41,787 nucleotides of DNA from JBEGTT01 sp041179245. GTDB taxonomy: Bacteria; Pseudomonadota; Gammaproteobacteria; Burkholderiales; Rhodocyclaceae. Below are positions 7,299-16,482 of this stretch, in pieces. The stretch lies in contig JBEGTT010000044.1 of the NCBI GenBank assembly GCA_041179245.1, positions 1 through 41,787 on the forward strand, read 5' to 3'. A program made the position numbers and the translations under genes. Under the pieces are notes generated by a model. The model ran no database searches and was not told the origin of the DNA. It worked only from the letters and a program-made list of their open reading frames with translations. Each line of letters begins with the position of its first letter. The first letter of the stretch is position 1.

Positions 7299-10200
7299 TT
7301 GCTCACCCTTCACACTGCCAACCGTTACGAAGATCTGCGCGACCGTTTGATGACGGAGATCGCCAGTTCCCCCACATCTGATCCTTTTGCAGCTCGACAG
7401 ATTATTGTGCCGAGCATGGCAGTGAAGCGGGATTTGCAACTGGCGATTGCGCGCCATCAAGGCGTTTGTGCCCGCATCGAGTTTCCATTTTTGGCGCAGT
7501 GGCTGTGGGATTGTTTTGCGCAGTTTGTCGACGTACCCGCAGTTTCTCCCTTTGCCCCACAACGCCTGACGTGGCGGCTATTCAAGATTTTTGACGATGC
7601 CGAATTTGTTGCCGCACAGCCACGGTTACAGCATTTTTTAACGCGGGCTGATCCGGTGATGCGGCTGGAGTTAGCGCAACGGGTAGCGGGTTTGTTCGAG
7701 CAAATTGTGACCTATCGCCCCGAATGGCTGGATGCCTGGCGGGAAGGCCGTGTAGCCAAATTATCAGCCACGGCCAACCGGCAAGATGAGGTTTGGCAAG
7801 CCGCCTTGTGGCGGCGGGTGACGGATGAGCTCGGCACTTCTCGCCAACATCCGGCGACCGCATTTCTAGCAGCATTAGCGGCGCAGAAACATTCCCATGC
7901 GCCGACACAGTTGCCCACCTCCATCGCCTTGTTTGGCTTGCCAACCTTGCCACCGCAATACTTGAACGTGCTTCATGCCCTGTCGGCGCACATGGAAATT
8001 TCCCTGTATCTGCTCAATCCTTGCACCGAGTTCTGGTTCGACATCGTGGATAAAAAGCGGCTGACGCGCTTGCAGGCAAAGGGTAGCGACGATTTTCACG
8101 AGACCGGAAATCCTTTGCTGGCGGGCTGGGGAAAACAGACCCAATCGTTGTTCGCTTTGTTGTTTGAAAGTGATGCCGTGGTTGAAGCCTCGGCGGATTT
8201 TGTCGAACATCCCAACACCCTGCTCGGTGCGACGCAGAACGCGATTTTGCATTTGCAGGAATTCCCTGCGGACTTTGAACCGGTAGGGAATGACCGCAGT
8301 TTAGAAGTCCACGTTTGCCATTCTTTAACGCGTGAACTGGAAGTCTTGCATGATCGCTTGCTGTCCTTACATGCCACACAGCCTGATTTACGAGCCGACC
8401 AGATTCTGGTCGCGGTTCCCGATTTAGAGACCGCTGGGCCGCTCATTGAAGCCGTGTTTGGTTCGCGAAGTGGTCTGCCATTCCACATTACTGGACGTTC
8501 TGAATCAAAACAAAACCCGGTCGCACGTGCGCTATTGGCTATTTTGGATGCTGCTGTTTCGCGCTTGCCGGCCAGTGAGGGTATAGCCCTGCTACGAGAC
8601 CCGCTGATTAGCCGCCGTTTCCGACTCGATGAACATGATGTTGAAACGCTGGTGGACATGTTGCAGGGAGCTGGCCTGCATTGGGGCATGGGCAGTAACT
8701 CTGGCAACACCAATCCTCGGCACACTTGGCAGGATGCCTTAAGCCGTTTATTGCTCGGTTACGCTGTTGGAAACACCGGAAACGAGGCGCCGTTTCACGG
8801 GATCTTGCCCGCTGGTGCAGGTGGTTCTGGTGGCTCAAGTGGTCAAACCCGCTTGCTCGGTCAGTTATGGAGTTTTCTGGAAGCCCTGGATCACTTACGC
8901 CAGCGCATGTCTCAACCGTTAACGCCACAGGATTGGCTCACGGTCTGGCAATCGGTGCTGGATAACCTACTGGTGCCATCGGATGACACGATTGAAGATG
9001 CTCGCCAAGTGCGAGAGACCCTCTCAGCCCTCGCCACTGAAATGGCCGAGGGCGACGCATTGTCATCTACCACCTGTTTTGCGGCCCCCGTGGCTAAAAC
9101 AGCGTTAACCCAAGCGCTTGATGCGGCGCCGCGTGGTGGCATTCCAGGCGGTGCGATTACCTTTTCGGCCTTGTCCAGTTTGCGCGGCTTGCCCTATCGG
9201 GTTGTTTGCCTGCTTGGGCTAAACGATGGGGTATTCCCTTCCGCCCAACGGCCCTTGGAATTTGATTTGCTGGCCGGCGACTACCGCCCAGGCGACCGCC
9301 AACGTCGCTTGGATGAACGAAATCTATTCCTTGATTTACTCCTGTCAGCCCGAGAAACCGTGCATCTGAGTTATACCGGACGCAGCCAACGCGATGACAG
9401 TCCCCTGCCGCCGAGTGTGTTGATTGCCGAATTACTGGATCATTTGCGTCCATCGTTGGGCGATGAGCAGGTCAAACAGTTATTCATTCACCACCCCTTA
9501 CAAGCTTTTTCGCACCGCTATTACCAGACCGATAGTGATCCCCGCTTAATCACCTTCAACAAAGCGCCGCCGACGGCTGAAAAAACTGAGCGCACTTTGC
9601 GTACAGAGGTGGCACCGTTCTTCGTCAACCCGCTGATCGTTCATGCGCCTGACTCACTCGACAATAACGAGTGGCTTTCACCATCGCTAGGTGACTTACA
9701 AACGTTCTTCCGGCATCCAGCACGAACCTTGTTACGTGATCGTTTAGGCTTGCGATTACAAGAAGGGACAGAAGAGATTGATGACGAAGAACCGCTGTTG
9801 ATGACTCCGCCCGACACCTGGCCGCTGGTCGCACGGCTGCTCCCACGGCTTCTATCCTCTCCCATGGAGAATCCACAAGATTTGGATCAATTAGAAGCCT
9901 TGGCGCTGGCGGGTATCGAAGTCCCCGTTGGCGCAGTGGGTAGAGCACAAATTCAGCCTCTACTAAAAAGTTTGCAACATTTTGCGGCAACCCTAAGCCC
10001 CCGCCTAAATGTGCCTTGCCTGCCGCTTGCTCAAACGACACAAACCACGGTCAAAGCCACCATTGATGGGGTTAGCGGAGTTAGCCTTAGCGCCCACCTG
10101 CAGTTACGCGACATTCGCCCAGAGGGGTTGATCCGCTACCGCTTTTCTCCATTGTCAGCGGGTGATTATTTGGCGGCATGGCTGGACCATTTAGCGTTGT

Positions 10201-10622
10201 GCACCTTGTGCAAATTACCAACACTGGCTGGCACAGCAGCAATGCGCACCGAACATATCGGACGATCCGCCAATGGCAAGATAGAACAGTTTGCCTTTCG
10301 GCCCGTTGAAAACCCGGAAGCGGTTTTACAGGACTGGCTGAGTGCGTATTGGCAAGGCATCCAGTCGCCACTCATCTTCCCGCCCAAAACAGCGTGGGCA
10401 TTAAAACGAGAAGGGGAAACTGCCGCCCGCAACGTCTGGTTCAACCGCTTTCAGGCACGGGGCGAAGCGCTAGATGTCTGGTGGCAACTTGCCTTCCGGG
10501 GACAGCTAGAGCATCAGGATTTGTTTGGTAGCAAATTGCTGAATTCGCTTCAACAGCAGAGTGAAACCCTGCTTGGGCCATTACGTGAACATCTGGAAAG
10601 TTTGGAAAGCGAAGGTGGCTGA
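7299..10622 (+). CDS. recC: Exonuclease V (RecBCD) gamma subunit
   Basis: RecC is the Chi-recognising, catalytically dead helicase-like subunit of RecBCD, which processes double-strand ends for recombination and degrades foreign linear DNA. The 1107 residues are close to E. coli (1122). The N-terminal LTLHTANRYEDLRDRL matches the family start, which supports the TTG at 7299; the first internal ATG would remove conserved sequence. Other signs are VTYRPEWLDAW, ALFGLPTLPPQYL, and SLRGLPYRVVCLLGLNDGVF in the C-terminal half, all typical of RecC. The Shine-Dalgarno is weak, consistent with low expression. recB follows after one base. The toxin-antitoxin pair upstream is unusual as a promoter-proximal neighbour. 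Confidence 0.95.
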   Translation: MLTLHTANRYEDLRDRLMTEIASSPTSDPFAARQIIVPSMAVKRDLQLAIARHQGVCARIEFPFLAQWLWDCFAQFVDVPAVSPFAPQRLTWRLFKIFDDAEFVAAQPRLQHFLTRADPVMRLELAQRVAGLFEQIVTYRPEWLDAWREGRVAKLSATANRQDEVWQAALWRRVTDELGTSRQHPATAFLAALAAQKHSHAPTQLPTSIALFGLPTLPPQYLNVLHALSAHMEISLYLLNPCTEFWFDIVDKKRLTRLQAKGSDDFHETGNPLLAGWGKQTQSLFALLFESDAVVEASADFVEHPNTLLGATQNAILHLQEFPADFEPVGNDRSLEVHVCHSLTRELEVLHDRLLSLHATQPDLRADQILVAVPDLETAGPLIEAVFGSRSGLPFHITGRSESKQNPVARALLAILDAAVSRLPASEGIALLRDPLISRRFRLDEHDVETLVDMLQGAGLHWGMGSNSGNTNPRHTWQDALSRLLLGYAVGNTGNEAPFHGILPAGAGGSGGSSGQTRLLGQLWSFLEALDHLRQRMSQPLTPQDWLTVWQSVLDNLLVPSDDTIEDARQVRETLSALATEMAEGDALSSTTCFAAPVAKTALTQALDAAPRGGIPGGAITFSALSSLRGLPYRVVCLLGLNDGVFPSAQRPLEFDLLAGDYRPGDRQRRLDERNLFLDLLLSARETVHLSYTGRSQRDDSPLPPSVLIAELLDHLRPSLGDEQVKQLFIHHPLQAFSHRYYQTDSDPRLITFNKAPPTAEKTERTLRTEVAPFFVNPLIVHAPDSLDNNEWLSPSLGDLQTFFRHPARTLLRDRLGLRLQEGTEEIDDEEPLLMTPPDTWPLVARLLPRLLSSPMENPQDLDQLEALALAGIEVPVGAVGRAQIQPLLKSLQHFAATLSPRLNVPCLPLAQTTQTTVKATIDGVSGVSLSAHLQLRDIRPEGLIRYRFSPLSAGDYLAAWLDHLALCTLCKLPTLAGTAAMRTEHIGRSANGKIEQFAFRPVENPEAVLQDWLSAYWQGIQSPLIFPPKTAWALKREGETAARNVWFNRFQARGEALDVWWQLAFRGQLEHQDLFGSKLLNSLQQQSETLLGPLREHLESLESEGG

Positions 10623-10623
10623 A

Positions 10624-13600
10624 ATGACGATGCAGCCGCTTGATGTTTTTGCCTGTCCACTAAGCGGAAGCACGCTGATCGAGGCGTCTGCAGGCACCGG
10701 CAAAACTTGGGCGATTACCGGGCTGGTGTTGCGCTTGATTATCGAACGAGGATTGCCCGTACAGGAGATTTTGGTCGTCACGTTTACCAAAGCGGCCACG
10801 GCTGAACTGCGTGAACGGATTCGGGAACGGCTACAAGAAGTGCTGCTGGCCTTAGATTTTCCAAGCAAACCGAACCGTGATCCGTTTATCCGTGGACTAC
10901 TCGATCATGCGCTACCCGAGATTGACACTGACACGATTCAGCGCCGATTAGCGGCAGCGTTGGCCGCTTTTGATGAAGCGGCGATTTACACGATCCACGG
11001 TTATTGCCAGCGCGCGCTGGGTGATGCGCCCCTCACCGCCGGCCAGCCATTTGAACTGGCCTTAGTTGACGATCAGAGTCTTTGTCGAGAAGTTAGCACT
11101 GACTTCTGGCGAAAATACATCGCCACCGTGGATGACCCGTTACTCGCCACCTATCTTGCCCGAACCCTGTCCCCCACGATGCTGGAAAACCAGCTTCGCC
11201 GCCGTTTGAATAAACCCCTAGCGCGCTATCGCTGGCCCGCGGACTTGGATTTGGGTTCGGATTCGCCACCAAGCCCGGAGCCGTTGGAGGCCCTATTCGC
11301 AGAAACCCAAACCCATTGGAACCAAGATGGGGAAGGCGCTTTGCAAATGTTGTTAGCGGCGGCTGAAGACAAGCTTATTCACGGGGCGACCTATAAGGCG
11401 GCCAGCATTCGGGAAAGTGCCGAAGCGTGGGGAAACTGGCTGAGTGCAGAGTCCCCGCCGGATAGTTTGCCGCCGAATATTTGCCGACGTTGGTGCGCTG
11501 ACGAGCTGGAAAAAAAGAAAAACAAAAATAAAACAGCTCCAAGTCACCCGCTATTTACGTTGCTGGAGTCGCTCTGGGCCGCGCTGCTGGCTCGCGAAAA
11601 TGCCCTGCATCTGGCAAGGCTGCACTATTTACGCACATTTCTGGATAGCGCCCCCGCAGAGGTCCAACAACAAAAACGGACCCGTCGGCAGGCCAGTTTT
11701 GATGACCTGTTGGGGAATCTGCACCAAGCATTAACCCGTGATGGCGGCGAGGCCTTGGCCCAAAATCTTGCCCAACGTTATCCCGCCGCGCTGATTGATG
11801 AGTTTCAGGATACCGACCCACTGCAATTCGATATTTTCCGCCGGATTTATACGGAACCTACCGAATCTGGCTGCGCCCTGTTTTTGGTGGGTGATCCCAA
11901 GCAGGCCATTTACAGTTTCCGGCAAGCTGATCTCCCCACCTATTTGCAGGCTAGAAATGCCGCTGATCGCTGCTTTTATTTACCAGACAATCAACGCTCA
12001 TCGGTCGAATTGATCTCTGCGGTCAATGCCTTGTTCTCGCAACATGCCCAACCGTTCATGCTGCCGGGGCTGGATTTTCAGCCCGTTGGCGTGGGACAAA
12101 AACCGCGCAGCATTTTTCAGGACAATCGCACCGGCACAAACTCGTCAATCTCGCCGCTGCATTGCTGGCAATTACCCTCGACTGATCCACTCGATAAATC
12201 CGCGGCACAACGGTTGGCCGCTACCGCCTGTGCCCAAGAAATGGCTGACTTGTTAGCGGGTGCTACTGAGGGAATGGTCACCATCACGCAGGCAGATGGG
12301 ACCCGTCGTTCACTGTTGGCGGGAGATTTAGCCATACTTGTTCGTACCAATGAACAAGGCCGCCAAATGAAAGCGGCGCTGGCCAAAGTGGGGCTGGCAG
12401 CAGCGGAACTGTCCACGGGGAGCGTGTTTGCCAGTCAAGAAGCTGCCGATCTTGAGTTGCTGCTCCTAGCGCTGGCGGAACCCGGACGGCTAGACCGGAT
12501 ACGAACCGTACTGAGCACCGTATGGCTCGGGTTGGATGCCACTGAAATCGCCGCCCTCGCAAGCAATACTGGCCATGAGCAGGTTCATGGGCAAAGTCAC
12601 GATCTGTCGGCTTGGCTGCTCCGTTTTCAACAAGGCCAGCAACGCTGGTTACGGCAAGGATTAGCCGTAACGGTGCATCGCCTGCTTGCTGAATGGGAGA
12701 TCAGTTCACGTTTGCTGGGATTGCCCGATGGTGAGCGCAAACTAACTAATATCCTGCACCTGATTGAATTACTGCATGAACACGAACAGTCCGGTGGCAA
12801 GGTCGATCCATCGGCCTTATTGCGCTGGCTTGGACAACAACGCGCAGAACCTTATGCAGCAGGAGAAGCCGCTCAATTACGGCTGGAATCGGATGAAAAG
12901 TTGGTCAGAATCGTCACCATCCATCGCTCCAAAGGGTTGGAATATCCGGTGGTATTTTGCCCTTTCATTTGGGAAGGGCCAGGCAAAACACGCGATGGTC
13001 AAGAAGGTGAAGAATATCCTGCTGCCACAGAAGGCGCGACCCGCTGTATTGACTTCCGGGGTGATGACGAACCGGATATACAAGCCGGGAAAATGCAAAT
13101 CCAACTCGAAGAGGCGGCAGAAAATCTGCGCCTGATTTATGTCGCGTTAACCCGTGCTGTCCATCGCTGCTATTTGATCGTTGGACCTTACCAGTTTCAG
13201 CGCAGCACCAAAGATAGCCAACGCGCACTGCTCAACTGGTTGGTCGCGGGGCACAATAATCCGGCGGGGTGGGTAGAAGACGGGGGAGACTGGGCCGCCA
13301 TTCAACACGCCTGGGAAAAGTTGAGTACAACCATAGCGGCCATCAGCTTGGTTGCTTTGCCTGACTATCTTCCGGCGGCTAACCCAATTCACCCGGTCCA
13401 ACACACCCAGACCAACAAGCCATCCACACTTAATCCGCCATCGTTTCGTCCGCCATTAGCCCAGCCTAACCCGCTGCCGATTTCTTGGCGACTAGACAGC
13501 TTCACTGGCTTATTACGTGGGGCGCACCTGACCACCAGTCAGCCAGAAACTCAGCAAGCAATTCAGCGAGAAAGTGGGGTTGATCGTGATAGCGCAGTCA

Positions 13601-14385
13601 ATACCGGCAACCTCGGCTTTAATCCCGCAGAAGACGATATTCTGGAATTTGAGCGAGGCGCACGGGCGGGGGAGTGTATTCACAGCGTATTTGAACACGC
13701 TGATTTTACCCATCCGGCAAGCTGGCCGTCGGCCATCACTCAAGCCTTGCAAACCCACCCGCCGCTGAAAGGCAATACGGATTTATCAGCCGTACGTTTG
13801 CAACACATGCTGGCCGATGTACTGAATACGCCACTCCCCACCAATGAGCTGGCTGACACCTTCACGCTGGCCACTATTCCTCCGGCTAATCGTCTGTGCG
13901 AACTGGAGTTCAGCTTGCCGGTCAGCCAGTTGTCCGCAGAGTCGCTGTGGGAAATTTGCCAGCGCCATCACCTGCCTATCCCACGGTTAAGCTTTCATAC
14001 ATTGGAAGGGTATTTACGAGGATTTATCGATCTGGTGTTCCGTGTTCGCCATCCCTCAAAGGACGACTGTTATTACCTTCTAGATTGGAAATCGAATTAT
14101 TTGGGTGACACGCCAGCGGACTACGGGCAAGAGAATTTGCAGGATGCGATGATCGAACACGGCTACTTTTTACAGGCGCTGATTTATTGCCTTGCCCTGC
14201 ATCGACATTTGCGCGTTTCCCACCCCAACTACGATCCGGCCCGGCATTTAGGCGGGGCGTATTACCTGTTTGTACGAGGTGTGCGGCCTGATTGGCTGGG
14301 TGCCGGGGTTATGTTTTGGCGCCCGTCACTGGAACTGCTGACTGAACTTGAGGTTTGGATTACGGGGGGACGCAATGTTGAATAA
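10624..14385 (+). CDS. recB: Exonuclease V (RecBCD) beta subunit, helicase-nuclease
   Basis: RecB is the 3'-5' SF1 helicase and the only nuclease of RecBCD. The ATG at 10624, one base after the recC stop with GAAGGTGG upstream, gives 1253 residues (E. coli 1180). Motif I is ASAGTGKTW (Lys27), followed by VVTFTKAATAELRERI (Ia), LIDEFQDTDPLQFDIF (II), GDPKQAIYSFRQAD (III), and TIHRSKGLEYPVVF (V). The C-terminal nuclease is intact: His1020 in CIHSVFEHADF, Asp1136 in FIDLVF, and Asp1154-Trp-Lys1156 in LDWKSNYLG. A lysine-rich KKKNKNK loop around residue 300 is a local insertion. It overlaps recD by 11 bases. All catalytic residues seen, so functional. Confidence 0.97.
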   Translation: MTMQPLDVFACPLSGSTLIEASAGTGKTWAITGLVLRLIIERGLPVQEILVVTFTKAATAELRERIRERLQEVLLALDFPSKPNRDPFIRGLLDHALPEIDTDTIQRRLAAALAAFDEAAIYTIHGYCQRALGDAPLTAGQPFELALVDDQSLCREVSTDFWRKYIATVDDPLLATYLARTLSPTMLENQLRRRLNKPLARYRWPADLDLGSDSPPSPEPLEALFAETQTHWNQDGEGALQMLLAAAEDKLIHGATYKAASIRESAEAWGNWLSAESPPDSLPPNICRRWCADELEKKKNKNKTAPSHPLFTLLESLWAALLARENALHLARLHYLRTFLDSAPAEVQQQKRTRRQASFDDLLGNLHQALTRDGGEALAQNLAQRYPAALIDEFQDTDPLQFDIFRRIYTEPTESGCALFLVGDPKQAIYSFRQADLPTYLQARNAADRCFYLPDNQRSSVELISAVNALFSQHAQPFMLPGLDFQPVGVGQKPRSIFQDNRTGTNSSISPLHCWQLPSTDPLDKSAAQRLAATACAQEMADLLAGATEGMVTITQADGTRRSLLAGDLAILVRTNEQGRQMKAALAKVGLAAAELSTGSVFASQEAADLELLLLALAEPGRLDRIRTVLSTVWLGLDATEIAALASNTGHEQVHGQSHDLSAWLLRFQQGQQRWLRQGLAVTVHRLLAEWEISSRLLGLPDGERKLTNILHLIELLHEHEQSGGKVDPSALLRWLGQQRAEPYAAGEAAQLRLESDEKLVRIVTIHRSKGLEYPVVFCPFIWEGPGKTRDGQEGEEYPAATEGATRCIDFRGDDEPDIQAGKMQIQLEEAAENLRLIYVALTRAVHRCYLIVGPYQFQRSTKDSQRALLNWLVAGHNNPAGWVEDGGDWAAIQHAWEKLSTTIAAISLVALPDYLPAANPIHPVQHTQTNKPSTLNPPSFRPPLAQPNPLPISWRLDSFTGLLRGAHLTTSQPETQQAIQRESGVDRDSAVNTGNLGFNPAEDDILEFERGARAGECIHSVFEHADFTHPASWPSAITQALQTHPPLKGNTDLSAVRLQHMLADVLNTPLPTNELADTFTLATIPPANRLCELEFSLPVSQLSAESLWEICQRHHLPIPRLSFHTLEGYLRGFIDLVFRVRHPSKDDCYYLLDWKSNYLGDTPADYGQENLQDAMIEHGYFLQALIYCLALHRHLRVSHPNYDPARHLGGAYYLFVRGVRPDWLGAGVMFWRPSLELLTELEVWITGGRNVE

Positions 14386-16288
14386 ACCCCTCTTTAATCC
14401 CCTCGCAGAAGCTTTTAGCCAACAATGCCGCCAATGGATGCAGCAATCTGCAGCGCCCGCAGAAACTCAGCAGACCGTAGCGCGACTGGCGGGTTTGTTA
14501 GTCAATGCCGTTGCCGAAGGACACCTGTGCCTGGATTTGAGTTTGCTGGCAACAGAAGATTTGCCGACCCCTGCCGAATGGTCGGCCAGCGGTGTGGTCC
14601 GGCTATCTACAGAAACAATTACAACGCCGATGGTGCTGGAAGGACAACGCCTGTATCTAGCGCGACATTTTCACGCGGAAGTCAGTACCGCCCAACAATT
14701 ACGGCGGTTGGCTGAAACGGGGCGGCTGTGCGTGATTAGCGGCGGCCCCGGTACCGGGAAAACGACGACCGTCGCCCGATTACTAGGGCGTTTGTTCAGT
14801 AAGCGCCCCGATTCTCACCCTAATACCCGCGTCGTACTGGCTGCCCCCACCGGCAAAGCAGCTGCTCGAATGATGGAAGCCTTACAAGCCAGAGCCTCCA
14901 CACTTCCTGAAGGCTTGCGGGCACGTTTACCCACCTCGGCGATGACACTACATCGTTTGCTGGGATGGCACCCCAAACAGGACAAGCCCCGTCACCATGC
15001 GGGTAATCCACTCTGGCTCGATATTCTGATCGTTGATGAAGCCTCTATGCTGGATCAGGCATTAGCCGCGCAATTACTCGATGCATTGCCCCCCTCGGCG
15101 ACGCTGGTGTTGCTCGGCGATAAAGATCAACTGGCTGCGGTAGAAGCGGGTGCTGTATTTGCTGAAGTATCGGAAATTCCGGGGTGTTTGCCCTCTAGCA
15201 CGGAAGCGCTGGATGCTTGGCTAGATGAACTTTTAGGCTTGGGGATGTCGCCACAAACCCGGCAACTCGTTGCCATTGCGCAGGCTGCTGCTAGAGAAGC
15301 GGCACGCAAGGCGGCTGAACGGCAAGCTAAACGGCGACAAGCGTTGCTCGAACGGCAGGCGGATCTGTTTGGAGATTTACCGACGACAGCACTGGCCCCA
15401 ACGGCAGCTTCAATTCCCGTTCCATCGCCCACCGCAGCCCCGGAATACAACGGCCCACAGCGGGTGCAGGATTGCGTGGTTTGGTTACAAACCAGTCACC
15501 GCTTCCGTGCTGATTCTGCGCTAGGCCGTGTGGCGGCTGCGGTTCGTGAGGGCGATGTAGCCAAATCCTTGCATACCTTGTTGCAAGCATCAAAAGCGGC
15601 TGACGACCCCAATACCGATTGCGCTTGGTTGGAGGAAGAAAACGGAGGATTGTCCGTCACCGCACAAGCTTGGCTACTGGCCGGCTACCAGCCCTACCAG
15701 ATTGCATTACTTGCGTGGCTGCGTCAGGAAATCACACTGGCTGACCTCTTTGCCGCTTTTGACCGTTTCCGGGTGCTTGCTGCGGTACATGGTGGGTCAC
15801 GCGGGGTACGTGCCATCAATCACTTAATCAATGAAGCCAGAACTCAGTGGTTAAAAACGACGGACTTGCCGCCTGACTTACAACTTGACTCAGCCGCCGG
15901 GCAACCCATCCTAGTATTGGAAAATGATCGTGCAACCGGCCTGTTTAATGGTGATGTGGGCTTGATTTTGCCAAGCCCGCTAGAAGCCTGGTTTCCGGCC
16001 TTAACCGCCAGCGGTTATCGCGCTATTCCACTCGCCTGCCTGCCCAAACACGATATCGCTTTTGCCATGACCGTCCATAAATCTCAAGGCTCTGAATTTA
16101 ACCGTGTGGCACTTGTGCTACCCGACGAGGAATCCCCCGTTCTTACCCGCGAACTGGTCTACACCGGGCTAACTCGTGCCAAAAATGGGGTTGCCGTATT
16201 GGCCTCTGCCGACATCCTCGCTTCTGCCATCGCCAACCCAACCCAGCGGGATAATGGCTTGGGTGAACGGTTACAGCGACAGCCCTGA
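14375..16288 (+). CDS. recD: Exonuclease V (RecBCD) alpha subunit, 5'-3' helicase
   Basis: RecD is the fast 5'-3' SF1B motor of RecBCD. The ATG at 14375 has GGGGGA upstream and overlaps the recB end, indicating coupling; 637 residues versus 608 in E. coli. Walker A is SGGPGTGKTTT with Lys129, then VVLAAPTGKAAARM, LIVDEASMLD (Walker B), LLGDKDQLAAVEAG, and the C-terminal FAMTVHKSQGSEF and LVYTGLTRAK. Between motifs III and IV, residues about 300-356 form an Ala/Arg/Lys-rich helix followed by a Pro/Ala/Thr-rich linker, which looks like a lineage-specific insertion. The order recC-recB-recD, with no ptrA between recC and recB, suggests one transcript. Confidence 0.96.
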   Translation: MLNKPLFNPLAEAFSQQCRQWMQQSAAPAETQQTVARLAGLLVNAVAEGHLCLDLSLLATEDLPTPAEWSASGVVRLSTETITTPMVLEGQRLYLARHFHAEVSTAQQLRRLAETGRLCVISGGPGTGKTTTVARLLGRLFSKRPDSHPNTRVVLAAPTGKAAARMMEALQARASTLPEGLRARLPTSAMTLHRLLGWHPKQDKPRHHAGNPLWLDILIVDEASMLDQALAAQLLDALPPSATLVLLGDKDQLAAVEAGAVFAEVSEIPGCLPSSTEALDAWLDELLGLGMSPQTRQLVAIAQAAAREAARKAAERQAKRRQALLERQADLFGDLPTTALAPTAASIPVPSPTAAPEYNGPQRVQDCVVWLQTSHRFRADSALGRVAAAVREGDVAKSLHTLLQASKAADDPNTDCAWLEEENGGLSVTAQAWLLAGYQPYQIALLAWLRQEITLADLFAAFDRFRVLAAVHGGSRGVRAINHLINEARTQWLKTTDLPPDLQLDSAAGQPILVLENDRATGLFNGDVGLILPSPLEAWFPALTASGYRAIPLACLPKHDIAFAMTVHKSQGSEFNRVALVLPDEESPVLTRELVYTGLTRAKNGVAVLASADILASAIANPTQRDNGLGERLQRQP

Positions 16289-16407
16289 CTTCGGTCCTGC
16301 CCACCGTTCCTCCGCACACTTTGGGGTGTTGTTTGTCGCGAAGTCACCAAACCAGTGCAAATCATCCCCGCCACAAAAAGCTATCCCTATGATTTTTATT
16401 GATTATT

Positions 16408-16434
16408 AGCGCCTGCTAAATTAGGCGCTTTTCT
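16408..16434 (+). terminator. Probable intrinsic terminator after recD
   Basis: A perfect 7-base stem, AGCGCCT (16408-16414) with AGGCGCT (16423-16429), has an 8-base loop and is followed by TTTTCTT. It lies about 120 bases after the recD stop. The rest of the 194-base gap before the chemoreceptor shows no gene. Confidence 0.75.
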
Positions 16435-16482
16435 TGCTTCTTGCATAAGGTTAAGCGTGACTAATTACAAAAAGGGGACAAT

